DNA of 64,000 bases, from NCBI RefSeq assembly GCF_943192995.1, contig NZ_CALPCP010000002.1, positions 124,001 through 188,000 of the forward strand, given 5' to 3'. Below are positions 6,401 through 14,158 of the stretch, one piece after another (the stretch's first letter is position 1; every line of letters begins with the position of its first letter). This stretch comes from Flintibacter muris (GTDB taxonomy: Bacteria; Bacillota; Clostridia; Oscillospirales; Oscillospiraceae). Made by a program: the position numbers and the translations under genes. The notes beneath the pieces are model-generated. The model was not told where the DNA came from and did no database searches. It saw only the letters and a program-made list of their open reading frames with translations.

Positions 6401-9093
6401 CCTCCTTTGTCGATGCAGACAAGAACGGCGCTGAGGACAGTTCCGACAATGTTACAGCAACCGTTCCCACCGAGCCCGCCAAGCCCGCCATCGCGGTGGA
6501 GAAATCCATCTGGACCGCGGACGGCAGCAAGCAGTTGACTGCCAGCGACAGCATCTCCATGGGCGACAAGGTGCTCTATAAGGTAAAAGTCACCAACAAC
6601 GGCAATGTGAACCTGTGGAACCTGTCTGTTATGGACACCATGGACACCAAGCTGACGCTGGACAGAGCTACCATCCAGGGCACCGGCGCTCCCTCCTGCA
6701 AGGTCTACAACAGGACCGAGACTGAGGGTGAGCTGCTGTACTTCACCTGGAACGGCCAGCTGGCCCAAAACGCCACAGTGGAAGTGAGCTATCAGGCCAC
6801 AGTCACCGGGTATGACGGCAAGCAGCTGAGTAACGTTGCCAAAGCCGGCGCCTATGACTACAACCCCGCTGCGAGAATGCTGAGAAGCAACGTCGACGGT
6901 GAGGGCTCGCTCACTGGCCCCAGCATTACCCCGCCTTCCGGTTCCATTACCCCGGTTGAGCCAAGTGAAGGTGAGAACCGGCCCACAGAGCCCGGCGGCA
7001 ATGTCAGCGGTTCGGGCAGCACGGGTAATCCCCAGAACAAGCCCACCGTGACCTGGCAGGACAAGGACGGCGAGACGTTCTATACTGCGGAAGTTAATCC
7101 GAATGGCACTTACACCAGCGAGCCCGAGGGCACGCCTGAGGCTCCCGAGGGCCAGGAGTTTGACAAGTGGGGCGACCCCGAGACGGACCCTGTCACCGGC
7201 AATGTCACCATCAAGCCGGTCTTTAAGGACAAGGAAGCTGAGAAGCACACCCTGACAATCACCTATGTGATCTCTGAGGGTACGGCTCAGACCCCTGAGC
7301 AGTTCGTGAAAGAGTACGCCAAGGGCGAAGAGTACAGTGAGGGTTCTCCCGCGGTGGAAGGTTATGAGGCTGACAAGGCCATTGTGACCGGCACTATGGG
7401 CGACACCGATGTGGAAGTTACCGTCACCTACACGCTGAAGGAGTATACCATTACCTGGGTGCTGCCCGACGGCACTACGCAGGAAGACACCGTAAAGCAC
7501 GGCGAGACCCCTGTGCCTCCCGCTGGCGATTACACCTGGTCCCCCGAGATTGTCCCCGCCACTGGAGACGCAACTTATACTGGCACCGAGAAGCAGAAGA
7601 CCTTCACCGTGACCTTCGTGGATGGTTTTGACAACACTGTCATTGAAACCCGGGAGAATGTCACTGAGATACCTGCGGACCGTCCCGCGGCTCCTGAGCA
7701 CAGCGGTTATGTCTTCACCGGCTGGACTGTTGGCGCGCCTGATGAGAACGGCGACGTGACCATCACTGCCAACTATACTGTCATCCCGCCCGTTGGCAAC
7801 CGCGTCATCACCATCAACCGCACCCATAACGGTGTGGTGATTGACAGCGTGACGGTCACCGTGCCCCAGGGCACTGGCTACACCGTCACCGGCACTGACG
7901 CTCCTGCCACCCTCGACCGCAGCGGCGACCACTATATCCGCACCGGCGCACTGCCCACAGTGCCCGCCGGCAACGATAGCGTGACTGTCAATGTGGCCTA
8001 CGCCATCGACAACATCGGCGGCGGCCCGGACGGCAGAGAACCCGACAACATCCCTGACAACCAGGAGGTTGTGGTGTACTACCGCTCCAGCAACGAGACT
8101 TACGGCACTGTCGCCAGCAGCTACCAGACCCTGAATCTGGGCACCGCCGGCGCCAGCGGCACTATGGCCCTGAGCAACACCGCTTCCACCACCACTCTGA
8201 GCCGCACCTACTTCAGCAGCTGGGCCCAGGGCAGCACTACCCTGAGCAACAGCGCAGCTCTGGCCTATAACCTTCCCGTTGTGGGCGGCCAGACCTATGA
8301 GGTAGTTGCCAACTTCGGCCGTACCAGCGGTGGCGGCAGCAGCGGCGGAAGCTCCGGCGGAAGCAGCGGCGGCAGCAGTGGCGGAAACACCGGCGGCACC
8401 ACCACCATCGTGGACGGTGAAGTGCCTCTGGCTGGTGACACCCAGCTGAACAAGGAGGACCACTTCGCCTACGTGAGCGGTTATGAGGACGGCACCGTTC
8501 GTCCCAACAACAACATCACCCGCGAAGAGGTAGCCGCCATCTTCTACCGTCTGCTCACTGACGAGTCCCGCGCTATTTACGACACTGACGTCAACGATTT
8601 CAGTGACGTAGCCAGCAGCCGGTGGTCCAACCGGGCCATCTCCACCCTGGCCAACGCGGGCATCATCAGCGGCTATCCCGACGGCACCTTCCTGCCCGGC
8701 CAGACTATCACCCGCGCCGAGTTCGCGGCCATCGCCGCCCGCTTCGACGTTGTGACCGAGAATGTGGAGAACCCCTTCTCCGACACCACCGGCCACTGGG
8801 CTGAGAATCTGATCTCCTTCGCCGCCAGCAAGGGCTGGGTCGGCGGCTACACCGACGGCACCTTCCTGCCCCAGAAGGCCATCACCCGCGCCGAGGCCAT
8901 GACGCTGATCAACAACGTTCTGGACCGCGAAGTGGATGAGGAAGGCCTGCTGGCCGAGGCCAAGCAGTGGCCCGACAACCAGGAGGGCAGCTGGTATTAC
9001 TACGAGGTTCTGGAGGCCACCAACTCCCACGATTACACCCGCCGCAGCGAGGGCAATCTGGTAGAGAACTGGACCGCCATCACTAACGAGTAA
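3445..9093 (+). CDS. Giant SLH-domain surface protein / adhesin
   Basis: An 1882-residue exported protein. The frame is open back to 3010, but that part is the riboswitch leader; ATG 3445 lies 7 nt after AAGGAAG and starts a clear signal peptide (MTKRTWSALSKRG, hydrophobic core, cleavage after VFAEE). Residues about 86-142 are an acidic 11-residue repeat (EEPKAEGETPA). An InlB-type B-repeat lies at about 430-515, two DUF11-like repeats start near 887 and 1014, MucBP-like and further B-repeat-like segments follow at about 1270-1460, a Gly/Ser linker at about 1629-1652, and three SLH domains at about 1665-1882 for attachment to secondary cell-wall polymer. The modular beta-rich stalk and wall anchor point to an adhesin or S-layer-associated protein. 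Control by c-di-GMP fits a role in the switch to surface life; the ligand is unknown. Confidence 0.93.
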   Translation: MTKRTWSALSKRGLALFLALIMCMGMLPLSVFAEEAAVTDDTVISENVTVSDDTVNPVDNQEGQDTEPEQSAENTEEPKEEVDNPAEEPEAEGETPAEEPKAEGETPAEEPKAEGETPAEDPKAEGETPTEEPKAENEDPAEVPEVKDDDPAEEETTVPPANMGEVVAPIVEEVKNTITEAAEAVVVPAEVQAFLDAVAAIPEITPENAAEVAEYVYGEVSELYKALLGTEYEERQDIQKAVASYTAAIAAVDAALDMESDDFAYGTQYQPYHNAKIIDQSGSAYPGKTNNHATIKTFVNETWNFQRLPTNSYYGSLCGHLMFVCAAKYYNRPSVKSYNSTIVQNDGYTIGTWIDNGAMPQMDGSDCLQWNFTTLKPGTTTATLNYYVRFDNRSTASGGCPICGWGTDGFNNVGIYYTYQDNVPIQVYARYTLNYNTQGGSAVSATTKDTMSTSATLTVTSEVPTKTGYKFLGWAETADAKTAQYTGGESITLNWSEGLGSKDAPVSKTLYAVWADDDTTSPTAPEAPERVDLYGILRNFVQVECVSEGTDLPHEAKTYCTNTKSVNGKYEAEIGTVYLDGADWKVNVTLNGDVYAAMYGYEPSFGTGVKHTLASDESPTKTITLKWNATDEKWAEASGEPKDTVLATFHVECQKAATYTVVWKGVDEDQDTPTATFLPWTTLHKEDNVTADTEPTWETVKAQSNVSDPKPYTLDGVTYKWTGEWDVEWNADDTVKTYKAKYQPVQTPKAPDAPTEQEVNREVRNDGKGKSAVEVYCQPGRHQVGYFDCYNEEKGKPGVNIHPGRVEIGEVKGDATSGYTCDVTFLAEKYREAYNTLKTAKHDLVANEGNKTVTFKWVVEDGKGAWKLADATQAPVKFYVECKASDVSIEKTVDKIRVNVGDTVTYTITLRNNGDADAKNVVVTDKLNTKLSFVSAVASSNGTTVKSWDDVPKGNKYEIGTVPAKQTVTLTIEAKVMEAGTISNTASFVDADKNGAEDSSDNVTATVPTEPAKPAIAVEKSIWTADGSKQLTASDSISMGDKVLYKVKVTNNGNVNLWNLSVMDTMDTKLTLDRATIQGTGAPSCKVYNRTETEGELLYFTWNGQLAQNATVEVSYQATVTGYDGKQLSNVAKAGAYDYNPAARMLRSNVDGEGSLTGPSITPPSGSITPVEPSEGENRPTEPGGNVSGSGSTGNPQNKPTVTWQDKDGETFYTAEVNPNGTYTSEPEGTPEAPEGQEFDKWGDPETDPVTGNVTIKPVFKDKEAEKHTLTITYVISEGTAQTPEQFVKEYAKGEEYSEGSPAVEGYEADKAIVTGTMGDTDVEVTVTYTLKEYTITWVLPDGTTQEDTVKHGETPVPPAGDYTWSPEIVPATGDATYTGTEKQKTFTVTFVDGFDNTVIETRENVTEIPADRPAAPEHSGYVFTGWTVGAPDENGDVTITANYTVIPPVGNRVITINRTHNGVVIDSVTVTVPQGTGYTVTGTDAPATLDRSGDHYIRTGALPTVPAGNDSVTVNVAYAIDNIGGGPDGREPDNIPDNQEVVVYYRSSNETYGTVASSYQTLNLGTAGASGTMALSNTASTTTLSRTYFSSWAQGSTTLSNSAALAYNLPVVGGQTYEVVANFGRTSGGGSSGGSSGGSSGGSSGGNTGGTTTIVDGEVPLAGDTQLNKEDHFAYVSGYEDGTVRPNNNITREEVAAIFYRLLTDESRAIYDTDVNDFSDVASSRWSNRAISTLANAGIISGYPDGTFLPGQTITRAEFAAIAARFDVVTENVENPFSDTTGHWAENLISFAASKGWVGGYTDGTFLPQKAITRAEAMTLINNVLDREVDEEGLLAEAKQWPDNQEGSWYYYEVLEATNSHDYTRRSEGNLVENWTAITNE
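3703..3867 (+). repeat. Five tandem 33-nt coding repeats
   Basis: Five in-frame copies of a 33-nt unit encode the acidic Pro/Glu-rich stalk after the signal peptide. Copies 1-3 are nearly identical; copies 4 and 5 diverge. Length variation by slippage is likely. Confidence 0.85.
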
Positions 9094-9110
9094 TTCCTAA
9101 ATACGGAGAA

Positions 9111-9147
9111 AACGGGAGAGAGCCTGACGGCTCTCTCCCGTTTTTAT
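9111..9147 (+). terminator. Rho-independent terminator after the SLH protein
   Basis: AACGGGAGAGAGCC and GGCTCTCTCCCGTT form a 14-bp stem with a TGAC loop, followed by TTTTTAT. The A-rich 5' flank means it could also serve the convergent XpaC-like gene. Confidence 0.88.
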
Positions 9148-9166
9148 ATATCCCGCAACGCTCTGC

Positions 9167-10369
9167 TTACAGTCCCAGCGTGAGTCCCTCCTGGTCGGAC
9201 AGGCCGTCCTTGGCCAGCATGCGCTCCAGTACCTCCACATCGGTGGTGATATCCATGGCGTCCCCCTGAAAAAGGAGGTCCAGCTGTTTTTCAAAGCCCT
9301 CTACCACCTTATCCATCATCCCCTCAATGCGGGACATAGCGGCGGTGATGTTTTGGCCGGAGACCTCCTGATCCTCCAGCTGGCCGTAGGCCCGAAGGAT
9401 TTTCAGCGTGGTGGGCAGGTAATAGCTCAAAAAGCTGTGAAGCTGGGCGGCCTTCTCTGGATGGGTCTTTTGATAGTCCAGAATTTTGGCGGTAATTACA
9501 CCGATCCGGTCAATCTGAGCGGACATCTTCTCGTTGTCAATCGCGTTGTTGACGGCTCTGATCTCCGCCAGGATGGCGTTTTCATCCTCCTTGGGCGGGG
9601 GCGGCGGGGCGGCATGTTCCCGCTTGGACGGCTCGGCGATTCCGTCTCCGGAGAGGACCAGCCGGTCGCCGCCGTAGTCCAGAAAGCCCTGGGGGAAGAT
9701 GCCGTCGTCCAGCATGTCGGCCAGATCGTCCCGCACCTTGCTGGGGGACAGGCCGGTGGCCGAGGCCAGAGCGGAGACAGACACCGAACTCTGCCGGCCG
9801 ATCATGGCCAGGTAATTTCGATAGCGCCGGGCCTGCTTCCGCTTGCGCAGGCCGGCCCACAGAGAGCCCAGTCCGCCGGCGGCGATGCAGGGCAGAACCA
9901 TCAGGCCCATAAGCTCTTCCAGAAAAAAGGCCATATCGCCATTGAAGAGCCAGAAAAAAGGTTCGCCCAGGCTGGCGATAAAGGCCACCAGGCAGCCGGC
10001 CGCAGTGGCGCCTCCGGCGATGGCCCAGTTCTTTCCCTTTTTGTCCAGCTCAGAGATCAGGTCCCGGTCCTTGCCCTTTTTTTGCTTGGGTTTGAGAGGG
10101 GTCTGCGCCCGAACGGGCTCCTCCCAGGCAGGAGCGGCCTGGGAGGTCTCCTCCCAGGAGGGACTCTCCCGAAAGGTCCGGGCTCCCACCTGTCCCTGAG
10201 CGTTCTGCCCCTCATAGTAGGGGTGGCGGCCCCTCTTCTTGCCGCTGAGCAGCTTCAATACAATCATCAGCACACCCACCGGGGCGGCGATACCGGTAAA
10301 AATCAAACCCAGGGCAATCAACCAATAAAGCCCGTCGCCATTACCTTTTTGTCCCTGATAGTCAGACAT
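9167..10369 (-). CDS. XpaC-like (5-bromo-4-chloroindolyl phosphate hydrolysis family) membrane protein
   Basis: A 400-residue protein beginning MSDYQGQKG at 10369; an upstream frame extension to 10489 lacks a ribosome site. Two hydrophobic segments lie near residues 15-40, with another pair after about 135. A basic/Pro-rich cytoplasmic linker lies between them, followed by a winged-helix-like segment (VSVSALASATGLSPSKVRDD). The C-terminal 130 residues match the XpaC family: HPEKAAQLHSFLSYYLPTTL, then FEKQLDLLFQGDAMDITTD and VLERMLAKDGL. The family's biochemical role is unclear; in many Firmicutes it is paired with TelA, which is not adjacent here. It is divergent from the VanW gene. Confidence 0.82.
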   Translation of the reverse strand: MSDYQGQKGNGDGLYWLIALGLIFTGIAAPVGVLMIVLKLLSGKKRGRHPYYEGQNAQGQVGARTFRESPSWEETSQAAPAWEEPVRAQTPLKPKQKKGKDRDLISELDKKGKNWAIAGGATAAGCLVAFIASLGEPFFWLFNGDMAFFLEELMGLMVLPCIAAGGLGSLWAGLRKRKQARRYRNYLAMIGRQSSVSVSALASATGLSPSKVRDDLADMLDDGIFPQGFLDYGGDRLVLSGDGIAEPSKREHAAPPPPPKEDENAILAEIRAVNNAIDNEKMSAQIDRIGVITAKILDYQKTHPEKAAQLHSFLSYYLPTTLKILRAYGQLEDQEVSGQNITAAMSRIEGMMDKVVEGFEKQLDLLFQGDAMDITTDVEVLERMLAKDGLSDQEGLTLGL

Positions 10370-10721
10370 TGTCCTACCCCCATATCTCTGCCACGCGGCA
10401 GCACTGTTACTTACTATAGCAGATAATCCCCAAAATGGAATTGATTTTTTCTTAAAATTCGGTAAAGAAATATCGGCTTTATATATCATAGCGCACCAGA
10501 GGGAAAAAGTAAATGGCCCGCTTTGCTTTTTGCAGGAAAATAGCCACAGAGCTGGTTGGATTTTTCAGGGGAGTTGTAACTATTCTGTAATTCTTTCAAA
10601 GTCCCCTCGTGCTATAATATAAAATTGGTTCACAGTGTAAAGCTGAACATACATATCAACACTCACACGAGTTTCGTGCGGCAACGGTCCTGATCTGGGC
10701 CGGACAGGAGGAACAACAGCG
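10370..10721. other. Divergent intergenic region
   Basis: 352 bp between the divergent XpaC-like and VanW genes. It holds the plus-strand promoter listed next and AT-rich DNA close to the XpaC-like start. No ORF, repeat or RNA gene is recognised. Confidence 0.5.
10591..10618 (+). promoter_or_regulatory. Probable promoter of the VanW gene
   Basis: A consensus -10 TATAAT (10613-10618) with a weak -35 (TTCTTT, 10591-10596; 16-nt spacer). The leader to ATG 10722 is about 100 nt. Confidence 0.5.
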
Positions 10722-12551
10722 ATGGAAGGACAGCGCGTAGCAAAAAAAGGGGGGGGCGGCGGTAAGCTGCCTTGGATCATCACCGGCGCGGTGGCGGGAG
10801 TGCTGGCGGCGGCCTACATTGGCACATGCGTCTGGGCATCCGGGCGGGATACCATTCTGCCCAACGTGTCGGTGGCCGGGATCGATGTCTCTGGCCTGAC
10901 GGTGGAGCAGGCCCGGGATACCGTCAGGACTGCGGCGGATCAGGCGGGCCAGGACGTTACCCTTACCCTGGCCTATGAGGACCTGGAACAAAGTCTGAAC
11001 TGCGCCGGCTTGGAGCTGGACGTAGGGCAGGGGGTGGAGGCGGCCCAGCAGGTCGGCCATGGGAACTTTTTTACCGGCGGCCCTCAGCTGGTGGGGCATA
11101 TGCTGGGCATGTCCAGCCAGGTGCCGCTCCCCCTGGCGGAGGAAAATTTCGCCTTGGATGACTTTGTTTCAGACATGGAGCAGGCTGTGAAAGACGCCAC
11201 AGTAGACCACGGCTATCAGGTGGATGGGGACCGGCTGTTGATGACCAAGGGAGCCCCGGTTACCACCATCAACTGGGATCAAACGCTGGGCACCGTTCGG
11301 GAGACCGCGCAGGAGGCCGTTGAGGAGCGGCTGAGCGGCGGGGAGGGGCCGGTGGAAAAGACCATCACCCTGTCCGCCTCCCAGAGCCAGCAGCAGGACC
11401 CGGACTTTGAGGCCATCCACCGGGAGGTGTACACCGAGGTCAAGGATGCCTCCCTGGACCTGGAGTCTATGGAGATCACCGACCACACCGTGGGCCTTGA
11501 CTTCGACGTTCAGGAGCTGAAAGAGGCCTACTACGCGGCCAGGAGCGGTGAGACCTTCTCCATCCCCCTCACCGTCACCCAGCCCAAGGTGACCAAGGAG
11601 GACCTGGGGGGCCAGCTGTTCAAGGACCTGCTGGGCGAGGGTACCACCACGGTGTCCGGCTCCGCCAACCGGAAGCACAATGTGCAGCTGTCCGCTGAGG
11701 CGTGCAACAACGTGATTCTCCTCCCCGGCGAGGAGTTCTCCTACAACAATACTACCGGCAGCCGCACCGCCGCCAAGGGCTATAAAAATGCCCCTACCTA
11801 TGTGGCCGGCCAGTCGGTGGACGATATCGGCGGCGGTATCTGCCAGACCTCCTCCACCATCTATTACGCCGTTCTCCACACCGCCCTGGAGGTGGTGGAG
11901 CGCCATGACCACCAGTTCAACACCGGCTATGTGACCTTGGGGATGGACGCCACCGTCTATTTCGGCAGCTTGGATTTCCGTTTCCGGAACAATACTGACT
12001 ACCCCGTTAAAATTGTCACCAACAGCTATGATTCCAACGGCAAGCGCTACCTGAACGTACAAATCTACGGCACCAACCCGGAGGGCATCTACGCCGTTCC
12101 GGACAGCGTCACCTATGACAAGGTGGCCCCCACCACCGTCTATGTTCCGGACGAGAGCGTCCCCCGGGGCACCTTGGTGCTGGACCGGAAGCAGTACGCC
12201 TACACCGGCTGGTCCGCCCACACCTACCGCTATATCTACGACAAGGACGGAAACCAGATCGAAAAGCAGGACATGGGCACCAGCAAATACAACATGCGGC
12301 CCAACTCCTACCACTATAACCCCGCCGACGGCGACCTCTCCACCTGGGTGGACGGCAAGCCCGGCGGAACCACTACCACCGATCCCGGGACAACAGCGCC
12401 GGAGAATCCTGATACCACAACCCCTGCCGATCCCGGCACAGGCACATCGGATGAAACTGAACCTCCCGGTGCGGAGGACCAGGGACAGCAGACGCCCCCC
12501 GCCTCTGACACGGGGATTGCCCCTATAGACCCTAATATGGCGGCGGGGTGA
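10722..12551 (+). CDS. VanW-family exported protein with peptidoglycan-binding-like domains
   Basis: A 609-residue protein. A Gly/Lys-rich start is followed by one membrane segment (about residues 18-38), so it is an anchored extracytoplasmic protein. Residues about 50-290 carry two PG-binding-4-like repeats (NVSVAGIDVSGLTVEQA...). The VanW domain, at about 310-450, holds EEFSYNNTTGSRT, GGGICQTSSTIYYA and ERHDHQF. The tail is a Thr/Pro/Asp-rich linker (about 545-600). The family is named from a vancomycin-resistance gene cluster but is widespread and not itself a resistance determinant; a cell-wall role is inferred. AGGAGG precedes ATG 10722. A DUF2461 gene follows 59 nt downstream. Confidence 0.9.
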   Translation: MEGQRVAKKGGGGGKLPWIITGAVAGVLAAAYIGTCVWASGRDTILPNVSVAGIDVSGLTVEQARDTVRTAADQAGQDVTLTLAYEDLEQSLNCAGLELDVGQGVEAAQQVGHGNFFTGGPQLVGHMLGMSSQVPLPLAEENFALDDFVSDMEQAVKDATVDHGYQVDGDRLLMTKGAPVTTINWDQTLGTVRETAQEAVEERLSGGEGPVEKTITLSASQSQQQDPDFEAIHREVYTEVKDASLDLESMEITDHTVGLDFDVQELKEAYYAARSGETFSIPLTVTQPKVTKEDLGGQLFKDLLGEGTTTVSGSANRKHNVQLSAEACNNVILLPGEEFSYNNTTGSRTAAKGYKNAPTYVAGQSVDDIGGGICQTSSTIYYAVLHTALEVVERHDHQFNTGYVTLGMDATVYFGSLDFRFRNNTDYPVKIVTNSYDSNGKRYLNVQIYGTNPEGIYAVPDSVTYDKVAPTTVYVPDESVPRGTLVLDRKQYAYTGWSAHTYRYIYDKDGNQIEKQDMGTSKYNMRPNSYHYNPADGDLSTWVDGKPGGTTTTDPGTTAPENPDTTTPADPGTGTSDETEPPGAEDQGQQTPPASDTGIAPIDPNMAAG

Positions 12552-12610
12552 TTTACCCGGCGTACAAAGCTGCCCCTGCGTAAGAAACAACAAGCGAGAG
12601 AGGAAACACT

Positions 12611-13288
12611 ATGTTTCAAGGTTACACCCAGGGCGCCATCGACTTTTTGTGGGGCCTGAAGCTGAACAACGAGCGCCCCTGGTTTCAGGCCCACAAGGAA
12701 GAGTTCCTCCAGCTGGTGGATCAGCCCACCCGTGAGCTGTGCGCGCAGCTTACCGAAGAGATGACCGCCGCCTACCCCAAGCTGGGCCTGGAGCCCAAGG
12801 TGAGCCGCATCTACCGGGACGCCCGCCGGCTTTTTGGCCGGGGGCCCTACAAGGACCACCTGTGGTTCTCCCTGCGCAAGCCGGGGGAGCACGATGGGAT
12901 GATCCCCTGTTTCTGGTTTGAGATAGCCGCCGACCGCTACGGCTACGGCATGGGCTGCTGGGAGGTCCCGCCCGTCACCATGGCCAAGCTCCGCGCCCGC
13001 ATTGACCGGGACCCCAAGCCCATTGAAAAGCTGGCCCGGGCAGTGGAGAAGCGGGGGGAATTTGTGCTGGATGGTCAGGAGTACAAGCGTCCCAAGGGGG
13101 ACCCCGGCTCCCTGCTCTACCCCTGGTACAACCGGAAGCAGATCAGTTTTTCCTGTGAGCGCAACTGCGAGGGAATTTTCTTTACTCCTGAGCTGGCCGG
13201 TCAGGTGCTGGAGGGGTGGAAGTCTCTGGTACCCCAGTACAGATTCCTGTGTTCCCTGCCCGGAGACCCGGAACCGGAGCATATGTGA
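12611..13288 (+). CDS. DUF2461 family protein
   Basis: A 225-residue soluble protein starting MFQGYTQGAIDFLWGLKLNNERPWF. It contains the family landmarks EPKVSRIYRDARRLFGRGPYKDHLWFSL and a C-terminal GDPGSLLYPWYNRKQ. DUF2461 proteins have no established activity. ATG 12611 follows GAGAGAGG. It is probably co-transcribed with the VanW gene, and a clear terminator follows its stop codon. Confidence 0.87.
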   Translation: MFQGYTQGAIDFLWGLKLNNERPWFQAHKEEFLQLVDQPTRELCAQLTEEMTAAYPKLGLEPKVSRIYRDARRLFGRGPYKDHLWFSLRKPGEHDGMIPCFWFEIAADRYGYGMGCWEVPPVTMAKLRARIDRDPKPIEKLARAVEKRGEFVLDGQEYKRPKGDPGSLLYPWYNRKQISFSCERNCEGIFFTPELAGQVLEGWKSLVPQYRFLCSLPGDPEPEHM

Positions 13289-13292
13289 TGAG

Positions 13293-13325
13293 CACCCCCG
13301 GAGGAACAGCCTTCGGGGGTGTTTT
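13293..13325 (+). terminator. Rho-independent terminator after the DUF2461 gene
   Basis: CACCCCCGGAGG and CCTTCGGGGGTG form a GC-rich stem with one mismatch around an ACAG-type loop, followed by TTTT. Confidence 0.8.
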
Positions 13326-13401
13326 GCAGGATATTCCAGAAAATTATTCAAAACGTAGAAAACGGAAGTTCATATTTGTTAAATAAAACGAACAAAAACA
13401 G

Positions 13402-13430
13402 TTGACAAAATTACGCTAGTGTGGTAAAGT
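13402..13430 (+). promoter_or_regulatory. Strong sigma-A promoter of the candidate RNA
   Basis: Perfect -35 TTGACA (13402-13407), 17-nt spacer and -10 TAAAGT (13425-13430), with A/T-rich DNA upstream. Predicted start about 13437. Confidence 0.82.
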
Positions 13431-13436
13431 ATAGAC

Positions 13437-13879
13437 AGATTAAGGAAGGGTGAGTCCAATGTACAAGTAAGTGCCCAAGCAGCTGAAACCGGATGCGTGG
13501 TCAAATATATTCTGTATTAAAACTTAGCGTCGGCCATGAGAGGGAGCCAAGGAGAGACAAACAAGCTTCAGGATTCATAAAAGAAGTCGATCTCCAAATG
13601 ACCGGAAAGCAGACGGTGTTCAGTCAGCGCAAAGCCCAGCCCAAACTGCAAACAGGAAAGTGATCCGACCAAGGGCCTCACATATGAGGAGTCAGGCTGT
13701 AATAACGGCAATAAAAAGGACGGTCGTGGAAGAACTGGAGGATTGTGGAAGGGGAATGCGGCGGAGCGTATCCAGTAGAAACGGAGGTAGCCATATGATG
13801 TTAGATAATAAGACAGAACAGAAATGACCCTTGACTGTAACGGATTACGAAACGGACAGTCAAGGGTCATTTCTTTTTT
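13437..13879 (+). ncRNA. Candidate structured non-coding RNA, about 440 nt, class unknown
   Basis: The segment is bracketed by a near-consensus promoter and a perfect 17-bp-stem terminator and contains no convincing gene. Local hairpins are visible: GGAGA...GCTTC with GAAGT...TCTCC near 13548-13592, GTGATCC...GGCCTCAC near 13661-13682, and CCTCA-CATA-TGAGG near 13677-13690. Short frames exist (47 codons from 13684; 10 codons from 13795 with a good GGAGG site) but none resembles a known protein. It does not show the landmark sequences of tmRNA, RNase P RNA, SRP RNA or a known riboswitch as far as I can tell. Candidate Rfam classes to test are raiA and Clostridiales-1; I cannot confirm either. 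Confidence 0.55.
13822..13879 (+). terminator. Perfect 17-bp terminator of the candidate RNA
   Basis: AAATGACCCTTGACTGT (13822-13838) and its exact complement (13856-13872) flank a 17-nt loop and are followed by C and six T. Very strong intrinsic terminator. Confidence 0.92.
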
Positions 13880-13913
13880 GTCTGTGGGCGGCGATGAGCC
13901 GTCTTTTTCTTTT

Positions 13914-13995
13914 TATAGCAATCTGCAAAATTACAGCCAGCGGGCCACCGAAGCCGGCGGCTCCTACAGTAGGGGCTGGCCCTCTGGCCAGCCCA
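13914..13995. repeat. R1 repeat copy, left end and core
   Basis: TATAGCAATCTGCAAAATTAC matches the left terminal repeat of R1. It is followed by a diverged core, AGGGGCTGGCC...GGCCAGCCC. The right terminal repeat is not recognisable. Confidence 0.65.
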
Positions 13996-14015
13996 TTTAT
14001 CAGGCTTCTTAACGT

Positions 14016-14071
14016 TTGCCATGAGGAAGTCTGCAAGGCTGGAATTAGCACTCTGAGAATGAGAGTGCTAA
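14016..14071 (+). promoter_or_regulatory. CIRCE operator and likely clpB promoter
   Basis: TTAGCACTC (14045-14053), 9 nt, GAGTGCTAA (14063-14071) is an exact CIRCE element, the operator of the heat-shock repressor HrcA. A plausible promoter overlaps it: TTGCCA (14016-14021), 18-nt spacer, TGGAAT (14040-14045). HrcA itself is not in the window. Confidence 0.92.
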
Positions 14072-14158
14072 AAATTCACGAATTGTTCATGCAATCCTTT
14101 TGGGAGCGGTTTATACTAAGACCATACCGCAGGCTGTTCCATGAAAGGAGTGTTATTT

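Noticed and set aside
5179-9030. 1283-codon minus-strand open frame antisense to the SLH gene
   Set aside because: It mirrors the codon pattern of the real gene (Ala/Gly/Val-rich, no domains, no ribosome site); an antisense shadow of repetitive GC-rich coding DNA.
13437-13879. tmRNA, RNase P RNA, SRP RNA or 6S RNA for the orphan transcript
   Set aside because: Landmark sequences (tmRNA ends and tag frame, RNase P conserved core, SRP tetraloop region, long 5'-3' rod of 6S) were not found.
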